A stretch of DNA of 64,000 nucleotides from Nymphaea colorata (GCF_008831285.2 NC_045145.1:17252040-17316039), one strand, 5' to 3'. Positions 24,001 through 36,651 are shown, numbered from the stretch's first letter. The notes: generated by a model from the sequence alone, not told the origin. Program-made: numbers and translations.

Positions 24001-27000
24001 ATCTTCTTTTACAAGTTAGGTTCCAAACTGATTCCGGGAACTATAGTTATCTCACTCAAACATAAAAACTATAGCTAAAATATGAATATATAAGGATAAT
24101 GATTCTTTTAGTTTATAATGGTTATAATACTACCTCTTGTCTGTTGAGGTTGTTTTCATTTCGAGCTTTGATCACTGGTACAAGCAATTCATATGCAAGC
24201 TCTAAGCAATCTTTTGTTGGCATCGCCACATCCATAACATAAGAAAGGTACCTGCTCATGAAGAACATATTACAAGCCCAATTTAAGCATTACATGAGGA
24301 TGCATTACATAAGGATGCAAGAACGATGCTCAAAGATGATAACAATCGGGAATACCTTAGCTTAGTATATGAATCTGAAACTCCATAGTATTCTGCAAAT
24401 TCAGTTAACAACCACTTCCATGGTCCATACAACCTCAAATTTCGTGAGTGGAAGTGTTGAGATCTCATGGCAGCTTCCAGTACCAAATCATAAGCAAATG
24501 TTTCCGAAACTGGCCCACACTAGAGTCATTTTGATTTTGAAAACACTGAGAAAAATCAGAATCTTATATAAAAGCCAGCAAGATAATATGTTCACTGTAC
24601 CATTGAAGGCCATAAAGAAATTACACAGTATGATACAACTCCACGAAAAACAACTAAAACTTCACATGTACAACAATAAATATGGTTCAGACAAAAGCTG
24701 CTGTTACATGTAGTCACTTATACATGTACGTGCATTCATGCGCATCCATATAAGCACAATCATAAACAATAACATGGCCAGGAAATAATAACATAAAAAA
24801 TGGCAAAGAATGAGTACCTTGACTGAGCTTGTCTCACAAGAGGTGTTGGTGCAACTTATAGCAAGTTGAACCTTCCCTACACATTCAGAATCGTCATCGT
24901 ATATTGGCCACCATCGAACTCGATCGTTCTGCTTATTTTTCAATTATGGAACTTTTAAAGAATGTAGCATAAAAGATAGAAACACAAGTGAGAAAAAGAA
25001 ATATGCTTACAAGGTTATCATTCAGTAAAGAAACTTGAATTACAGATCGACCCTGAATACCACCCTTTGAATCACGGACCTCCACAAGAAGAGCATCAGC
25101 CTGGCTCTCTGGAAAGCTGATCAGGAAACATGGCATGTAAGTTAAGTTAGCATGAACAATACCTTAATACACATGACAATATGAGCCGGAGCAACTAATG
25201 ACCATCTATGATGAAATGAACATTTAGTGATTCATGTGATGAAGCTTCAAAGAATGGATGAAACTTTGTCTAGCCTTACAATACATAAGATTCTCCAGAT
25301 CCTGGCTGCATGGAGATGGCTGACCCTGGCTCCAACTGTGTCTCATCTGATGCGCTTTTCAATTGGAGCATGCATGAAAAAGCATCTACAATACAGTGGA
25401 ACACCATGAGACTCCATGTCAATAATCAGCAAATGCATCATCATCAAATGTAACTGCTTAACAGTTCATTGGCTATATTTAATAGATGCATCAATTGTAA
25501 GGCAATTCATCCATGCTCGTAAAGTCAGGTGTTAGGAAAAGCTCATTCACATCCATTTCTGCTTACTGACTGGCTTCCACCACATAATGAAGTAAATAAA
25601 CATAGGTTAGTATATCATGAGATCCATTTCCCTAGTTTGAAGTGACAATCAGATGGAAAACCATGTCACAGACTCACATACAAATGAAAACTATCTCGTC
25701 CAGGCAAGACCAGAAAAAGCAAGTGCATTCCCAGTATGGGATAATTGCAGGAGGGTTATAGTAACATTACCATGTGATATACCAGCAAATGGAACCGCCT
25801 TCAGTGAATACATTCTTGACTTAAGCTGTGCCGAAACCTGACGAACATATTGTGCACCGACTTGCATGTAAGGCAGGCCCCACTGAGAATTTGTAGCTTG
25901 TAGTCTCTGACGAGGGTAATGTGGTACAATGCGGATCTTTTTTACTGCATCCATTTGGTTGTAGTAAATGTCATTTAATTTTTAAACACATGTTGTTGGA
26001 TAAAGTTTCTCAGCTAGAAATGATATCAAAACAATGAATTAACCAGCAAGGGAAAAACAGAACAAGATTATTAAAGGAAGTTGGATTGCAAATAGATTAT
26101 AAGTACTCATTTTCCCTCATTTAGAGCAAATTGTTCTTTTTCAGAAAAATCCTAGTGATTTCATTGTGCAAAAACTCAGCCATTTATCATACATCAAGTC
26201 ACAAGTGTGTGTTACCAAATCCTAGTGTGATGCTCAAAGATTTCCAGGCCCCAAATACATTTGAATTGCATAAATGTATATGGGAGCAGGATGTGTTTTG
26301 GTTCCAACTAATGATGTACTTGATAGGAAATAAAAATAAAACGAGTAAGCACAGAATCTAGATATGACTAAGAAGCAAAGTGATGAGATGTTGCTGTGTG
26401 TACCTTCCACCTTAATTTTTGCAACAACCTTCTTTGCCTTAACTGTGCAGGTCTCTTCCATGGTAGCATCAGATCTCTCTTCTCTCAGCAGTTCAATTTG
26501 GGGTTGAAGCAGGAACTTTTGCAACCTATCCATGAGTATGTCAGCACACCTTCTCAATAGACAACCTAACTTGAAAGTTTTCAATAGGAACATACCCAAA
26601 GGCATTTCTTAGAGCAATGCACTCGTCTCGAAGGAACTCAGGTGCCTCCATACATCCTCTTGCCCATGCTTGCAGACACAGACGTGTACAAGCCTCATAA
26701 GCTACAAGAGTTTGCCAAGCACTCTGACCACTACAAAGGAATAACCCACAGAGGATCATAAATATGAATTCCGATAGCCAAGGATTCAAACAGACTAAGC
26801 CTAGAAATAATTCAGGTGAAGGATAATCCAGTAGAATTATCCTAGTGCAAGCTGGAGACCGAAGTCCCAGTATGGCTTTTAGATCATCAAATAACTGCTG
26901 GCATACGGATATGAATCTAAAAATTCAATGAACCATTCTTCATGACTTAGTTCATGAACCTCCAAATTGGCTTATCTTTCCACCATTTCAAAATGGTTTT

Positions 27001-28657
27001 GACAGGCTTATTGATTTACACATGATAATCATATAGGTTGGTGACAATGATATCTCTTGGTTGTGAGGTTTGAAGACAAAAAAGGGGAAAACAGGGGTCG
27101 GTATTAAATGAAGAATACAGCGTTATGATTTACCTCGTGCTGTAAATTGGTGCTCGATCAACCGAAGCGGTCTGTCTAGATGGAACCTGCACTCCAGCTC
27201 CTATGGAAGACTCTCTGCAGGTGAAAAAAAATTCAAAACGATCACAAACTAAAGATATCAATGCTGCAAAAGCAAAACATGTGCCGTAAAGTCAAACGAC
27301 TACAAATTACCTTGCACGCGGTGCATCCATTTGACGAGGACACGTTGCCTCATGGTTAAAGCTTTCTTTGTTTGAATCAAAATAAACTTCCCCTCCTTTA
27401 GGTGCATCAAAGTTTGATGCTGATGGCTGTGTTTGTAGATGACCATAAACTTGCCCGGTTATGCCTTGAGATGATGGTATATCGTCGGTTGTTTCATGAA
27501 TACTTCTATGATTTCCAGTCTCTATCATGGGTGGAGCACTGGGAGTTCCAATTTCTGGTCGAATCTGTGGTGTTGATCCTTCAGCATGCTGAACCGTTCA
27601 CGAAAAATTAGTTATAGCAAGGGTCTACAACCAATTGGATGTAGCACTACAGAAGCACATTTAGAGAAGGCTCCGTATGGCCGTTTGAAGTTTGAACAAC
27701 TACTACAAATTTACAAGGAGCATATTGTCCTTCTAGCAAGGATCAAGGAAACCGCCTATGTGGAAAATGTTTGTTTGAGTGGATACTAAAAAATGTTCCG
27801 CCTCCTATGTTACCAAAGTTAGTTCAGTTTTCTAGTACTGGGAGAAGGCAATAGCATCCCATCTATAAGTTTGCTATTAGAAACGTCAAATTTAAAGAAC
27901 AGGTTTTAAAAATCAGATTATGTAAAGCTGGAAAAAGGCGGACAAAAATGATGAAAGCTTACAGTAGTATCAGTAGATTCACGACTATTGCGCTCCTCAC
28001 TGGCAGAAACAGATTTTCCTTCTCCTATGCGCGGATTCAAACCTACAAATCTTTGAGATTTATCTGCAGATTCAATGCATTTGAGTCGGCTAAGTTATTT
28101 TGCTACAAACTAAATTACAAAACCTCCTTAGTGAAAGAGCCGTTTTATACCAAAATTGGTGCCGAAAGAATCTTCATCGTCACGACTTGTGGTGGCCTCA
28201 TTCTCCTGCAACTCAGAATCGCTAGACCCCAAGGCACCTTCATCAAAAGGGTCAGAGTACTCCAGCTCGGCATCATCAGGCGCAGAAGCCACGCTCTCGC
28301 CATCATCTTCAAAACCGATGGTTGTATCACGGTGCGCACCAAGAAGGCCAGAATGGAACCTCAGTGGTGGCAGCACGGGAGATAATAAGAATTCCCTCTT
28401 CTTGTTCAGCAATAAAGAGGGGTCGGTGTGAGACCCCAAACTGAATCTCTCACTAAAGATCGGGCTGTCCGCCTTCTCCTTGACATTCAATCCCTAATAA
28501 TAATAATTCCCAAGAAAAGAATAGCACAAGCAAAAAAAAAAAACAAGAAGAGGAAATAAGCCATGGTATCGAAGAGAACTTTCGAAAATGGACGAAATTT
28601 TGCGGTTACCTGGTTGATCCAGCTGAGAGCTTTCTCGTCGAGGCCTTCTGTGAACAT
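21040..28657 (-). CDS. Conserved plant protein of the At4g24610/At5g65440 family, C2-like region plus helical C-terminus, complete
   Basis: Exons (high to low): 28657-28610, 28493-28151, 28042-27963, 27588-27311, 27214-27134, 26730-26596, 26525-26404, 25944-25783, 25385-25280, 25116-25011, 24928-24818, 24519-24356, 24251-24134, 23686-23459, 23146-22956, 22864-22697, 22624-22519, 22426-22289, 22201-22043, 21952-21743, 21646-21452, 21350-21279 and 21198-21040. They sum to 3480 nt, 1159 residues, with phase kept throughout; remembered relatives are about 1150. The N-terminus MFTEGLDEKALSWINQ is the family signature and fixes the start. Order: Ser/Glu-rich disordered part (to about 270); a block with CTRLCLQAWARGCMEAPEFL (about 280-320); a beta-rich C2-like region with LLVEVRDSKGGIQGRSVIQV and VRWWPIYDDDSE (about 450-525); then a long helical part with LRLYGPWKWLLTEFAEYYGV, RILDILHCKIESILKSW and FVAICRGFWDRMGQ. 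Biochemical function is unknown. The database label that calls relatives a pesticidal crystal protein is a misnomer. A role at membranes is only a guess from the C2-like region. Confidence 0.9.
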
Positions 28658-30184
28658 TTTTCTAGAGATCCTGAGGCGATCGGAAAGGAGAAGCTACCTT
28701 GCCAACCTTGTGATCGATGGATCCTTTGGCAAAGTACCAGAGGCGCAGCGAAATCTCGAAAATGCGTTGAAGAAACAAGAGTTAGGTCCACTGCTCCTGA
28801 GTAACGGCTATATTCTAGGAGGGGGGCTTTTGTGGTTTTGAAAATTACTTGTAATGACGATAGTACCCTTCGTCTGACCACGATTCCGCTTGGTATTCTC
28901 AGGGAATTTAGGCTTTGCCATCTACCCTTCAGTTACTTTTCAATTTTCCACGCCGACATATCTCCTCAAATTGCTAGAGAACGACTTTCAAGTTTCATGG
29001 TCGAGTTGATCCAGACCCGAAGAAAGTTGATCCGGTATGTTGGATCCATATGTATGAGGCTTCCATATAAAAGATATTATGACGGTACATGAAGCCTCTT
29101 GTTAATGAGACATATTACCGAATTCGGACAAATAGTTTATAATTCTGCTTGATGGAATCTTTTATGTAAATATGAGAGAGAGAGATAGAGGGAGAGAATT
29201 TGATAGTCCCATTTAGATCAGGAACAAAAACAAAACCTCTTAATTTTTTGTGAAAAGAATACTCTAAAGGAAACACTAACACTCCATATGTTTATCAACG
29301 CTAATTTAATATAAAATATATCTAAATTCAAGTTGTTTTTATAAAAATATTGTTTTTTCTACAATTGAAGTTTTGACGATATAAGAGCTGCTCATATTTT
29401 ATGATCATAAAATATTATTAAACTCGATAAATGATCAAGTATATGTTTTCCATCAAAACATTTTTAAGATTATAGATATAGCTATGAGGTAAGGTTTGAC
29501 AATCAATTTTAAGCGGTTTGATTTTCTCCTTAACCTTGTGGCTTTAGAATATACCAATTAACTCTGTTTGTGTGTGTGTATAGAACCTCAAAAAAATATC
29601 TCCACCGCAATGGTGCATTTGTTTTCTGTCTTCGTGTATCAAAATTGATTCGTATAATTTTTTATCATTTATAGAAGAGATCTATCTTCATAATTGCGAG
29701 TTAGTATTTCGTTGTTTTGGAGGATGAAATTTCATGACGTTTAATATTGTTTTTAGAGTACGAATATCATGGTCAATGTATATTGTAGTTAGGCAGGAAA
29801 ACATTTGTCAATTAACTACTGATCATACATCTACACAGACACCTGAAAATACATATATAATGCAAAATTGATAAAATAGAGACTATAAATAATTAATTTT
29901 TGGCTGTAAGATCTCATTCTTTCTGATATTCAGGCTTTGGATTTGATCAAGCATCCATTATCCAAGTCTTTGTGAACGGGGCGCTTCGCTTAGGGTCAAG
30001 CATGTTTCTTCATTTGCATTATTTTAATCCCCAACGGTCCATTTTGCCACCAGCGGAGCGGCCACCAAATATCTGGACGTCACTACAGAGTCCATAATGT
30101 CGGTCAGAACCACGACAAGGATCTGTGTGATAAAGTTCAATTTCTAAAAAGTTCTTTATTTTTAAATGAGCATCTTTAAACATT

Positions 30185-30223
<39 letters not shown>

Positions 30224-30593
30224 GGGTTAGATTTAAGCATCACTAACACACTAACTGAACTGAACTTTCATTCAAATTAGGGGTTAGACCCAATTATCTA
30301 CAATCTAATCCGGATCATGGTATCTCAAAAATTAGACTTTACGTTAGTTAATTGATCCAATTATGATTATTTTTTCCATATGAGTAATTCATTGATTACT
30401 TAGTAATGGTTCTGGTTATTACGACTGATCAAATTGGACTTGGCCTTTGGAAAATTTTCCGGATCACGGATAATGGAAAATCCATATATGTCGGACCCCT
30501 TTTCACGAAAGTCCGAATCGGGTCCGAATACAATTTGGGCAGGTTCCCTCTACTCCATTACTGACGCACAATGAGGCAACGGGCAGGAGCAGC
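28658..30593. other. Divergent promoter region between the 21040-28657 gene and the PPR gene
   Basis: About 1.9 kb between two outward-facing genes. The first ~250 bp are GC-rich (leader and promoter of the minus-strand gene). The middle is AT-rich with a GA-rich patch near 29175-29195 and a 34-nt AT microsatellite near 30187. No supported gene. Confidence 0.6.
30187..30220. repeat. (AT)n microsatellite
   Basis: About 17 uninterrupted AT units lie some 370 bp upstream of the PPR start codon. Confidence 0.95.
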
Positions 30594-32570
30594 ATGCTGC
30601 GTGTTGGGCGTCTTGTGCGCGCCACTCTTCTCTTCTTCCGGCCTCAAATTCCTTCGCTGCTCGCGATTCCAGAGAAAACCCATAGCTTCTTTGTCAGAGT
30701 CGTGAGTTCTTCTTGTTTAGCTCTTGAGAATGCGTACGATTGGAATGCTAAGATCACAGCCCTCGCGCGGCAGAGCAAGGTGGAAGAGGCATGGAAAGTG
30801 TTCGAGGGAATGCCCCAAAGAGACGTCGTTTCCTGGACCTCCATGATGACGGCGTACTTGAAGGATGGGAACTTACCGAAAGCACGTAAATTGTTCGACG
30901 AAATGCCTCAGAGAAATGTCGTCGCTTGTTCCGCCATGATCGATGGGTACGCGAAGGCCGGGCGGATGGTTGAAGCTCGAAGGATATTTGATGAGATGCG
31001 GGAGAGGAACGTTTTCTCATGGACGAGTTTGATTGGTGGCTACCTGCGGATTGGCCAGATGGATGAAGCTTGGCGCATGTTTGAGAGAACGCCGAACAAG
31101 AATGTTGTTACCTGGACGACCATGATTCTGGGATATGCTCGGAATGGGCGAGATGATCTCGCTCGGAAGCTGTTCGATGAAATGCCTGAAAAAAACATTG
31201 TTGCATGGACGGCGATGATCAGTGGATATGTCATGAACGGTAAGATAGAAGATGCACGTCAGTTGTTCGATAAGATGCCTGAAAGGAATCTGTATTCATG
31301 GAACACCATGATTTCTGGATATTTATGTGCAAAACAAGTTGATGATGCTCGAAAATTGTTCAACACGATGCCTCGCCGGAACGTGATATCATGGACGGCG
31401 ATGATTACTGGATTGTTGGAAAATGGCATGGTCGCAGATGCACGTGAAGTTTTTGACCGTATGACAGAACGAGATATTGCAGCATGGAACGCAATGCTTC
31501 TAGGGTACTCAAGTGATGTTATTGAAGCAGCCAAGCTTTTTCAATTAATGCCTTCAAAAAATCTTATATCGTGGAACACTATGATCAACATCTACGCTAA
31601 GAATGGCAACCATGAGGAGGCGCTTAATCATTTGATTCTCATGCTGCATGGAAACATGAGACCCAATGCGTCCACACTGACTAGTGTCGTTATTGGTCGT
31701 GCGAGTATAATTTGCATTGTGCAGATACATGCTTTGGCTGTGTTGCTAGGACTCGACCATGAGACTTCGTTGTCAAATGCTCTCATCACTATGTATTCCA
31801 AGAGTGGAGATTTAGTGGCATCCTCTATTGTCTTTGAAAAACTCAGAGCGAAGGATGTAGTTTCTTGGACAGCCATGATATTGGGCTATTCACAGCATGG
31901 CGATGCAAAAGCAGCACTTAGTCATTTCTCCGATATGGTACAGATGGGGTTGAAACCAGATGATATCACATTTGTAGGAGTTCTATCAGCGTGTGCCCAT
32001 TCTGGGCTCCTCCATCAAGGATGGATGCATTTCAGATCGATGAAGCAAACATATGGAGTTGAACCGAAAGTGGAGCACTATGCTTGCATGGTTGATCTTT
32101 TAGGAAGACATGGGCTCATTGATGAGGCTGAAAAACTGATAAATGAAATGCCATTCAAGGGTGATAGTGCTATTTGGGGAGCACTGCTTGCTGCTTGCAA
32201 ACTGCATGGGAATGATGAAGCAGCAATTCGGGCATGCCAAGAGTTGAATCTACTGGAAGCAAGTAGCTCAGGGAGCTATGTTCTTTTAGCAAACACATAT
32301 GCATCTGTTGGAAAATGGGACGAAGTAGCGGCAGTAAGGAAGACGATGAAAGACAGGGGAGTGAAGAAGGAAGCGGGCTATAGTGAGATTGAGATAATGA
32401 GCAAGATCCACACCTTCTTTTCTGGCGATAGGGTACACCCTGAAGTTGAAGCCATCTATGGGGTGATGGACTTGCTAATACAGCACATGAAAGATATATG
32501 TTACATGAGACATGAATGGATTACATCAAGCGAGGGGGATGGAGAAATTTTTATCAACCCCCTTTGTTGA
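30594..32570 (+). CDS. PLS-class pentatricopeptide repeat protein with E/E+ tail
   Basis: Intronless, 658 residues, as usual for plant PPR genes. PLS-class PPR proteins bind organelle RNA and mostly act as specificity factors for C-to-U editing. Residues 1-45 are rich in Arg, Ser and hydrophobics with almost no acidic residues, fitting a mitochondrial or plastid presequence. From about residue 48 come tandem ~31-35-residue repeats marked by words such as FDEMPQRNVVACSAMIDGYA, KNVVTWTTMILGYARNG and KDVVSWTAMILGYSQHGDA. The E part starts near residue 525 (WGALLAACKLHGN, then SYVLLANTYASVGKWDEVAA) and is followed by an E+-like segment (KIHTFFSGDRVHPE). The protein stops without a DYW deaminase domain, so an editing role would need a DYW partner in trans. 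Target RNA cannot be read from the sequence by eye. Confidence 0.93.
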   Translation: MLRVGRLVRATLLFFRPQIPSLLAIPEKTHSFFVRVVSSSCLALENAYDWNAKITALARQSKVEEAWKVFEGMPQRDVVSWTSMMTAYLKDGNLPKARKLFDEMPQRNVVACSAMIDGYAKAGRMVEARRIFDEMRERNVFSWTSLIGGYLRIGQMDEAWRMFERTPNKNVVTWTTMILGYARNGRDDLARKLFDEMPEKNIVAWTAMISGYVMNGKIEDARQLFDKMPERNLYSWNTMISGYLCAKQVDDARKLFNTMPRRNVISWTAMITGLLENGMVADAREVFDRMTERDIAAWNAMLLGYSSDVIEAAKLFQLMPSKNLISWNTMINIYAKNGNHEEALNHLILMLHGNMRPNASTLTSVVIGRASIICIVQIHALAVLLGLDHETSLSNALITMYSKSGDLVASSIVFEKLRAKDVVSWTAMILGYSQHGDAKAALSHFSDMVQMGLKPDDITFVGVLSACAHSGLLHQGWMHFRSMKQTYGVEPKVEHYACMVDLLGRHGLIDEAEKLINEMPFKGDSAIWGALLAACKLHGNDEAAIRACQELNLLEASSSGSYVLLANTYASVGKWDEVAAVRKTMKDRGVKKEAGYSEIEIMSKIHTFFSGDRVHPEVEAIYGVMDLLIQHMKDICYMRHEWITSSEGDGEIFINPLC

Positions 32571-34232
32571 CCTCTCTCTCTCTCTCAAATACACACACAT
32601 AAGTACATAACCACAGACTACCACGATAAGCTACACTACTTATGTTAAGAGCTAATTGGGTGGAAAGAAAACTGGGCCTTTCAAGACGTGCGTTTTCAAC
32701 GAGTCGGTCTCTGTTGGTGGCAGCTACCATGCCTGTTTAATCTTCATCACCAGAACATATACCCTTTTGTCATGATAAATTCCTCTGGACATATCCAAGG
32801 ATTTGAATGGCAGGCTCCATATTATACACTCGACTTTTAGATTTATCCGTTCATTACTTTGATTACCCTGGATCTTAGGTCCAATGATCTGATCGAATAA
32901 ATTCACGTTTCTATGAAACGTGTGATTTCAGACCCCCATTATGAATTAGGGTTCTAAAATCAATACTGCAGATCATCTTGGATTTTAAATCCACAGCAAT
33001 CAAATGGTAAGTTGATAAATAATATTGGAAATGAATGTTTAGAAATGTTCGTCTCCTAGGAAATGTAAGGAGGAAACTGTAGAGGTAACTGCGAACCTGA
33101 ACCCTGCAGATTGCAAAGGTAAAACGAGTCGGAAAACACGTTTCCCCTTTGACTCAAGGCTGCAAAACAACTTGGCCTGTGTAAAGAGTAATTAGAATCC
33201 ATGACTTGCTGGGCTTACAGATGTGGCCATTCTGCTTCACCAATCCCTTGGGGCTTGAAATAACCATGAATTGATAAACCCTTGTGGTGTTCTTGATGCA
33301 GGACAAATCTTACGGGCTTAATTTTTAAAGATTCAGCAGCTTTCATCTAACCAGAACCAATAGGGTTTTTGGAGATGGGTCAGCTTTAACTAAGCTAACC
33401 TGTTTTTAGAACTCAAATCTTCTCAAAAAGATTTGAATTAAAAGGAGAGAACGCCATAATGGCTGCTCTAATTCCGTTTTGGAAATGTACCAACTTAGTT
33501 AAGTTGGTTTTGGGATTTCAACTAAAATCATTCAAAATGATTTAAAGAGATAGAGTGAGCCACGCCCAAATAGGCTGCTCTCTAAATTGGTTTATTAGGA
33601 TTCAGAAATGAGCTGTATATTAATATAATGTGAACGTGTGTTTGCGGATATCTGAAACTTGATTTACATCATACTTTACAACTCTGAACTAAGCTTCATT
33701 GGGGCCTCCTCCTCCTCTCACTTTACATCACATCTCTCTTTTAATCAAATGAAAGATATTGACAGCCTGGAGAGTCCAGAACTTCAACGGGAAAGCAGCA
33801 GAAAAAGTGGCTCTTCGTTGATCACTTTTCTAGATAATGTGGGCTTTGAGATCCCTCAAGGGGATGCCATGATTAGCTTGTGTTCTAGATATTATGATCC
33901 ATCCGTGTGGGATTGAATCCATCCGATTTCTCATTTAATCACGGGAAGATGTTTGCAGGTGAAAACAAGAGTTAGCCCAGACAGGAAATATCTTTACCAC
34001 GTTTGGCAGTAACTGAGTTTTCGTTCAACAATTCCTCGGCTAGATTGTACTACTGCTCTTTGCGGCAAGCAATTTGTGCATTTTTCTGGATAGGCCAAAA
34101 GAAAGGTCTTCCACCATTGTTAGCAAGTTGAATCCATGCCTACTTCTCAGCTTCACCTTTTGACGAGGCTGTGCTGCAAATCATCTGTCAATGGCAGCAG
34201 ATGCGACTTGTTCCTGCAAATAAGGGAGCCCT

Positions 34233-34400
34233 GGTGACGTGAGTCTTCCTCACTAGCCGAAGATCTCATACACGCGTCTAGTTTTTCACTGGTTTAGGAG
34301 TACAACGTTCCTGTGTGGATTGCTACATTGCACTCCTAGACCAGCAAGAAGCTGAACTCACACTAGAGATCTTCGGCTAGCAAGGAGGACTAGCATCACC
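34233..34400. ncRNA. 168-nt fold-back, candidate microRNA precursor
   Basis: The arms 34233-34308 and 34325-34400 align end to end without gaps as an inverted repeat (76 bp each, about 54 identical positions) around a 16-nt loop. Two blocks are perfectly or almost perfectly paired: CTAGCCGAAGATCTC on the 5' arm with its complement on the 3' arm, and CTGGT.TAGGAGT nearer the loop. Many other differences are transitions, about half of which would be G:U pairs in RNA. Two conserved duplexes separated by a looser part resembles long plant MIR precursors of the miR159/319 layout. I recognise no known mature microRNA in it. Strand is unknown. A young inverted duplication or an end-to-end MITE is the alternative. 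Confidence 0.4.
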
Positions 34401-36500
34401 TGGTGACCTCTCGGGAAAAGAAGACTCCTGAAGAATATGAGAACTGTGAGACCATCGTTAGTGGATTGATCAATCTAATTAAACCGCTCTCTAATTTTCT
34501 AAAGTAGATAAAAACTAGTTCTTTGATTTGAAAAACTGCTAAGTACATAAAGTGGTAGGAATGAATTAGACATGACAGTGATTATCATGAGTTTCCATAT
34601 TTTAGTGAGTCTATAAACATTTTTTAGAAATGATGGTTGGTAAAATTAATTGGAAATTTCTTTGGACCTACATTTGTTATTTCTAATATGCGTGCTCACC
34701 ATTTTATGTGATCATACAGCACGTTCATCGGCACATGTATATTGATATCAGCATGTGCACATGCCCATGCACTGCTGCACTTAGCTTCACGTGTTGGCTG
34801 CTGATTGCAGCAAAGAAATAATAGTTAACATCAGTTAGCGCTCACATCTACAAGCTTTCCCTTGTTACTGAAGGCAGTTAGTTACAGTATATTATATGAT
34901 GTAATTTTTATGGTTAGCAAGTAGATTATGAGTTAGACTTTTCCAATACATGATATTTGCATCAACTCATTACGTGGTAGCATTAACATATGTTTATATG
35001 ACAGATTGATGTTAGGAGTTCAAATTAAGCAAGGGTTGTAATTGAAGTCTAAAGCTCATTACTCAGTCTCATATGTCCAAAACAAATGATCCATTTAGGA
35101 AAATTTCAAAATTCCCAGGATTTTTTTTATCGTTTTAAGTGAATGCAAAAGTTTGGAAGTGGTGGAAAAGAGTGAAATCTTTCGTATACAAACATGCACT
35201 CTGCAAACTGTAGATTTTGCTGTGATTATTTTGAGAATTTTTTCCCATTCCTTTGCAACCTATGCACAGCTCTCCCCCGATGAATTTTGCTTACATATAA
35301 GAATTTTTACACCCAGAAATCTGGCGCATATTTTTCTCATACAATGAAACAAGAAGGATTTGCCGGGTTACACTGTAGCTCAAAGCTATGAGAACTACTA
35401 TTCACTGTCATGCTTTAATTTTCATGAAAAGCTCTCCTCATTGCACAAGCCGAAGTTAGTTGTATTTCTTGAGGCTTCTAACAATGAGCGTCCTCTACTG
35501 CTTAATTTTCTCCAAATCCAAGCAGTAAAAAAGTTAAATACCATAATAATGTTACTAAAATATAACGATCAACATGTCATATTTTTACGCTTAGATCTCC
35601 CAAGCATTTGCTTGGACCACAAAAAATATAAAACGAACGGATCTGTAGGTCAAAGTATCAAGCGTGATGGTCAAGATAGATGCGTATATATATAATTGTT
35701 GAAGAAAAAACAAATAAAGCAGAATAAAAGAAGAAAACATTAGGTTAAGCATTGAGAGATGCAATTCTAGGGAAGGAAATAGGTCAAACCGCAAACAGAT
35801 AAGTACATGGAGAATCGGAAATCCTAACATTAAAAAATTACAAGAGCCGCTGTTACTTGAAAAGACCCCAACAGGTTGCGTCCGTAGCTGGCATCACTTA
35901 TTGCGTCTAGGCTGGGCAACCCTTACCATTGATGAATTTCGCAAGGGGAAAGAAATAAAAAAGCATAAATCTACTAAGCTATATATGGTTCATGAAGTCT
36001 GAACTCTGAGACTTCTTGTTATGAATAGAAGATTTATGTGTGAATGCATCAAAAGCCTTTGTTGTGAATAGAAGATTTATGTATGTATGAAAAAATAAAA
36101 GCTTGAGTCTTTAACAAGGGGTTGGGTGGAAGTTTTTGACTCTCTGCGCTAAACGATTGTGAAATAAAAGCTTTCACTGCCAAGAAGTTCTGGATCTTCA
36201 ATTTAGAGGATGCTAAGAGTTTGATACTCGCAAGTCTATTTCCATTGCAATTTGGAGTTTGTCATCTTTCCAAGTTGCACATAAATAATAAATTGAGCAA
36301 CAAGTTGAGAGAGAGAGGACATTGAGCGAATATTCAAACTCATGTATGTATGTTGTTCCAAGACCAATCCGAGACTTACATAAAGTCAGAGTCAGATACG
36401 GATCAGCTTATGGACCCAATTGGCATCTGGATTTGATTTGCATGAAACCAAAGTCCAGTTAGTAAGCTTGCTTTTGACCCATCAGGTGCACCGCAAAGCT

Positions 36501-36651
36501 GTTAATAATGTGAAATGCATGTAGAAGATCCATTACTGTTAATAATGTGAAATGCATGTTAGATAATCCATTACTGTTAATAATGTGAAATGCATGTTAG
36601 ATAATCCATTACTGTTAATAATGTGAAATGCATGTTAGAAGATCCATTACT
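36501..36651. repeat. Four-copy 37-38-bp tandem repeat
   Basis: Copies start at 36501, 36538, 36576 and 36614. Each reads GTTAATAATGTGAAATGCAT, then GT(T)AGA, AGATCC or TAATCC, and ATTACT. Copies 2 and 3 are identical; the outer ones share a variant (GAAGATCC). Confidence 0.95.

Noticed and set aside
27948-28431. Plus-strand open frames of 145 and 91 codons
   Set aside because: They are antisense to exons 2 and 3 of the minus-strand gene, whose frames are phase-consistent and match a family.
28563-28881. Overlapping frames on both strands beside the minus-strand gene start
   Set aside because: The true first exon is 28657-28610 (MFTEGLD...); the longer frames are leader or antisense sequence.
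35860-35960. Possible structured RNA or tRNA-like patch
   Set aside because: No TTCRANY-type T-loop with matching acceptor stem could be placed.
36501-36651. CRISPR-like regular repeats
   Set aside because: Units are contiguous without unique spacers and the DNA is plant nuclear; it is a plain tandem repeat.
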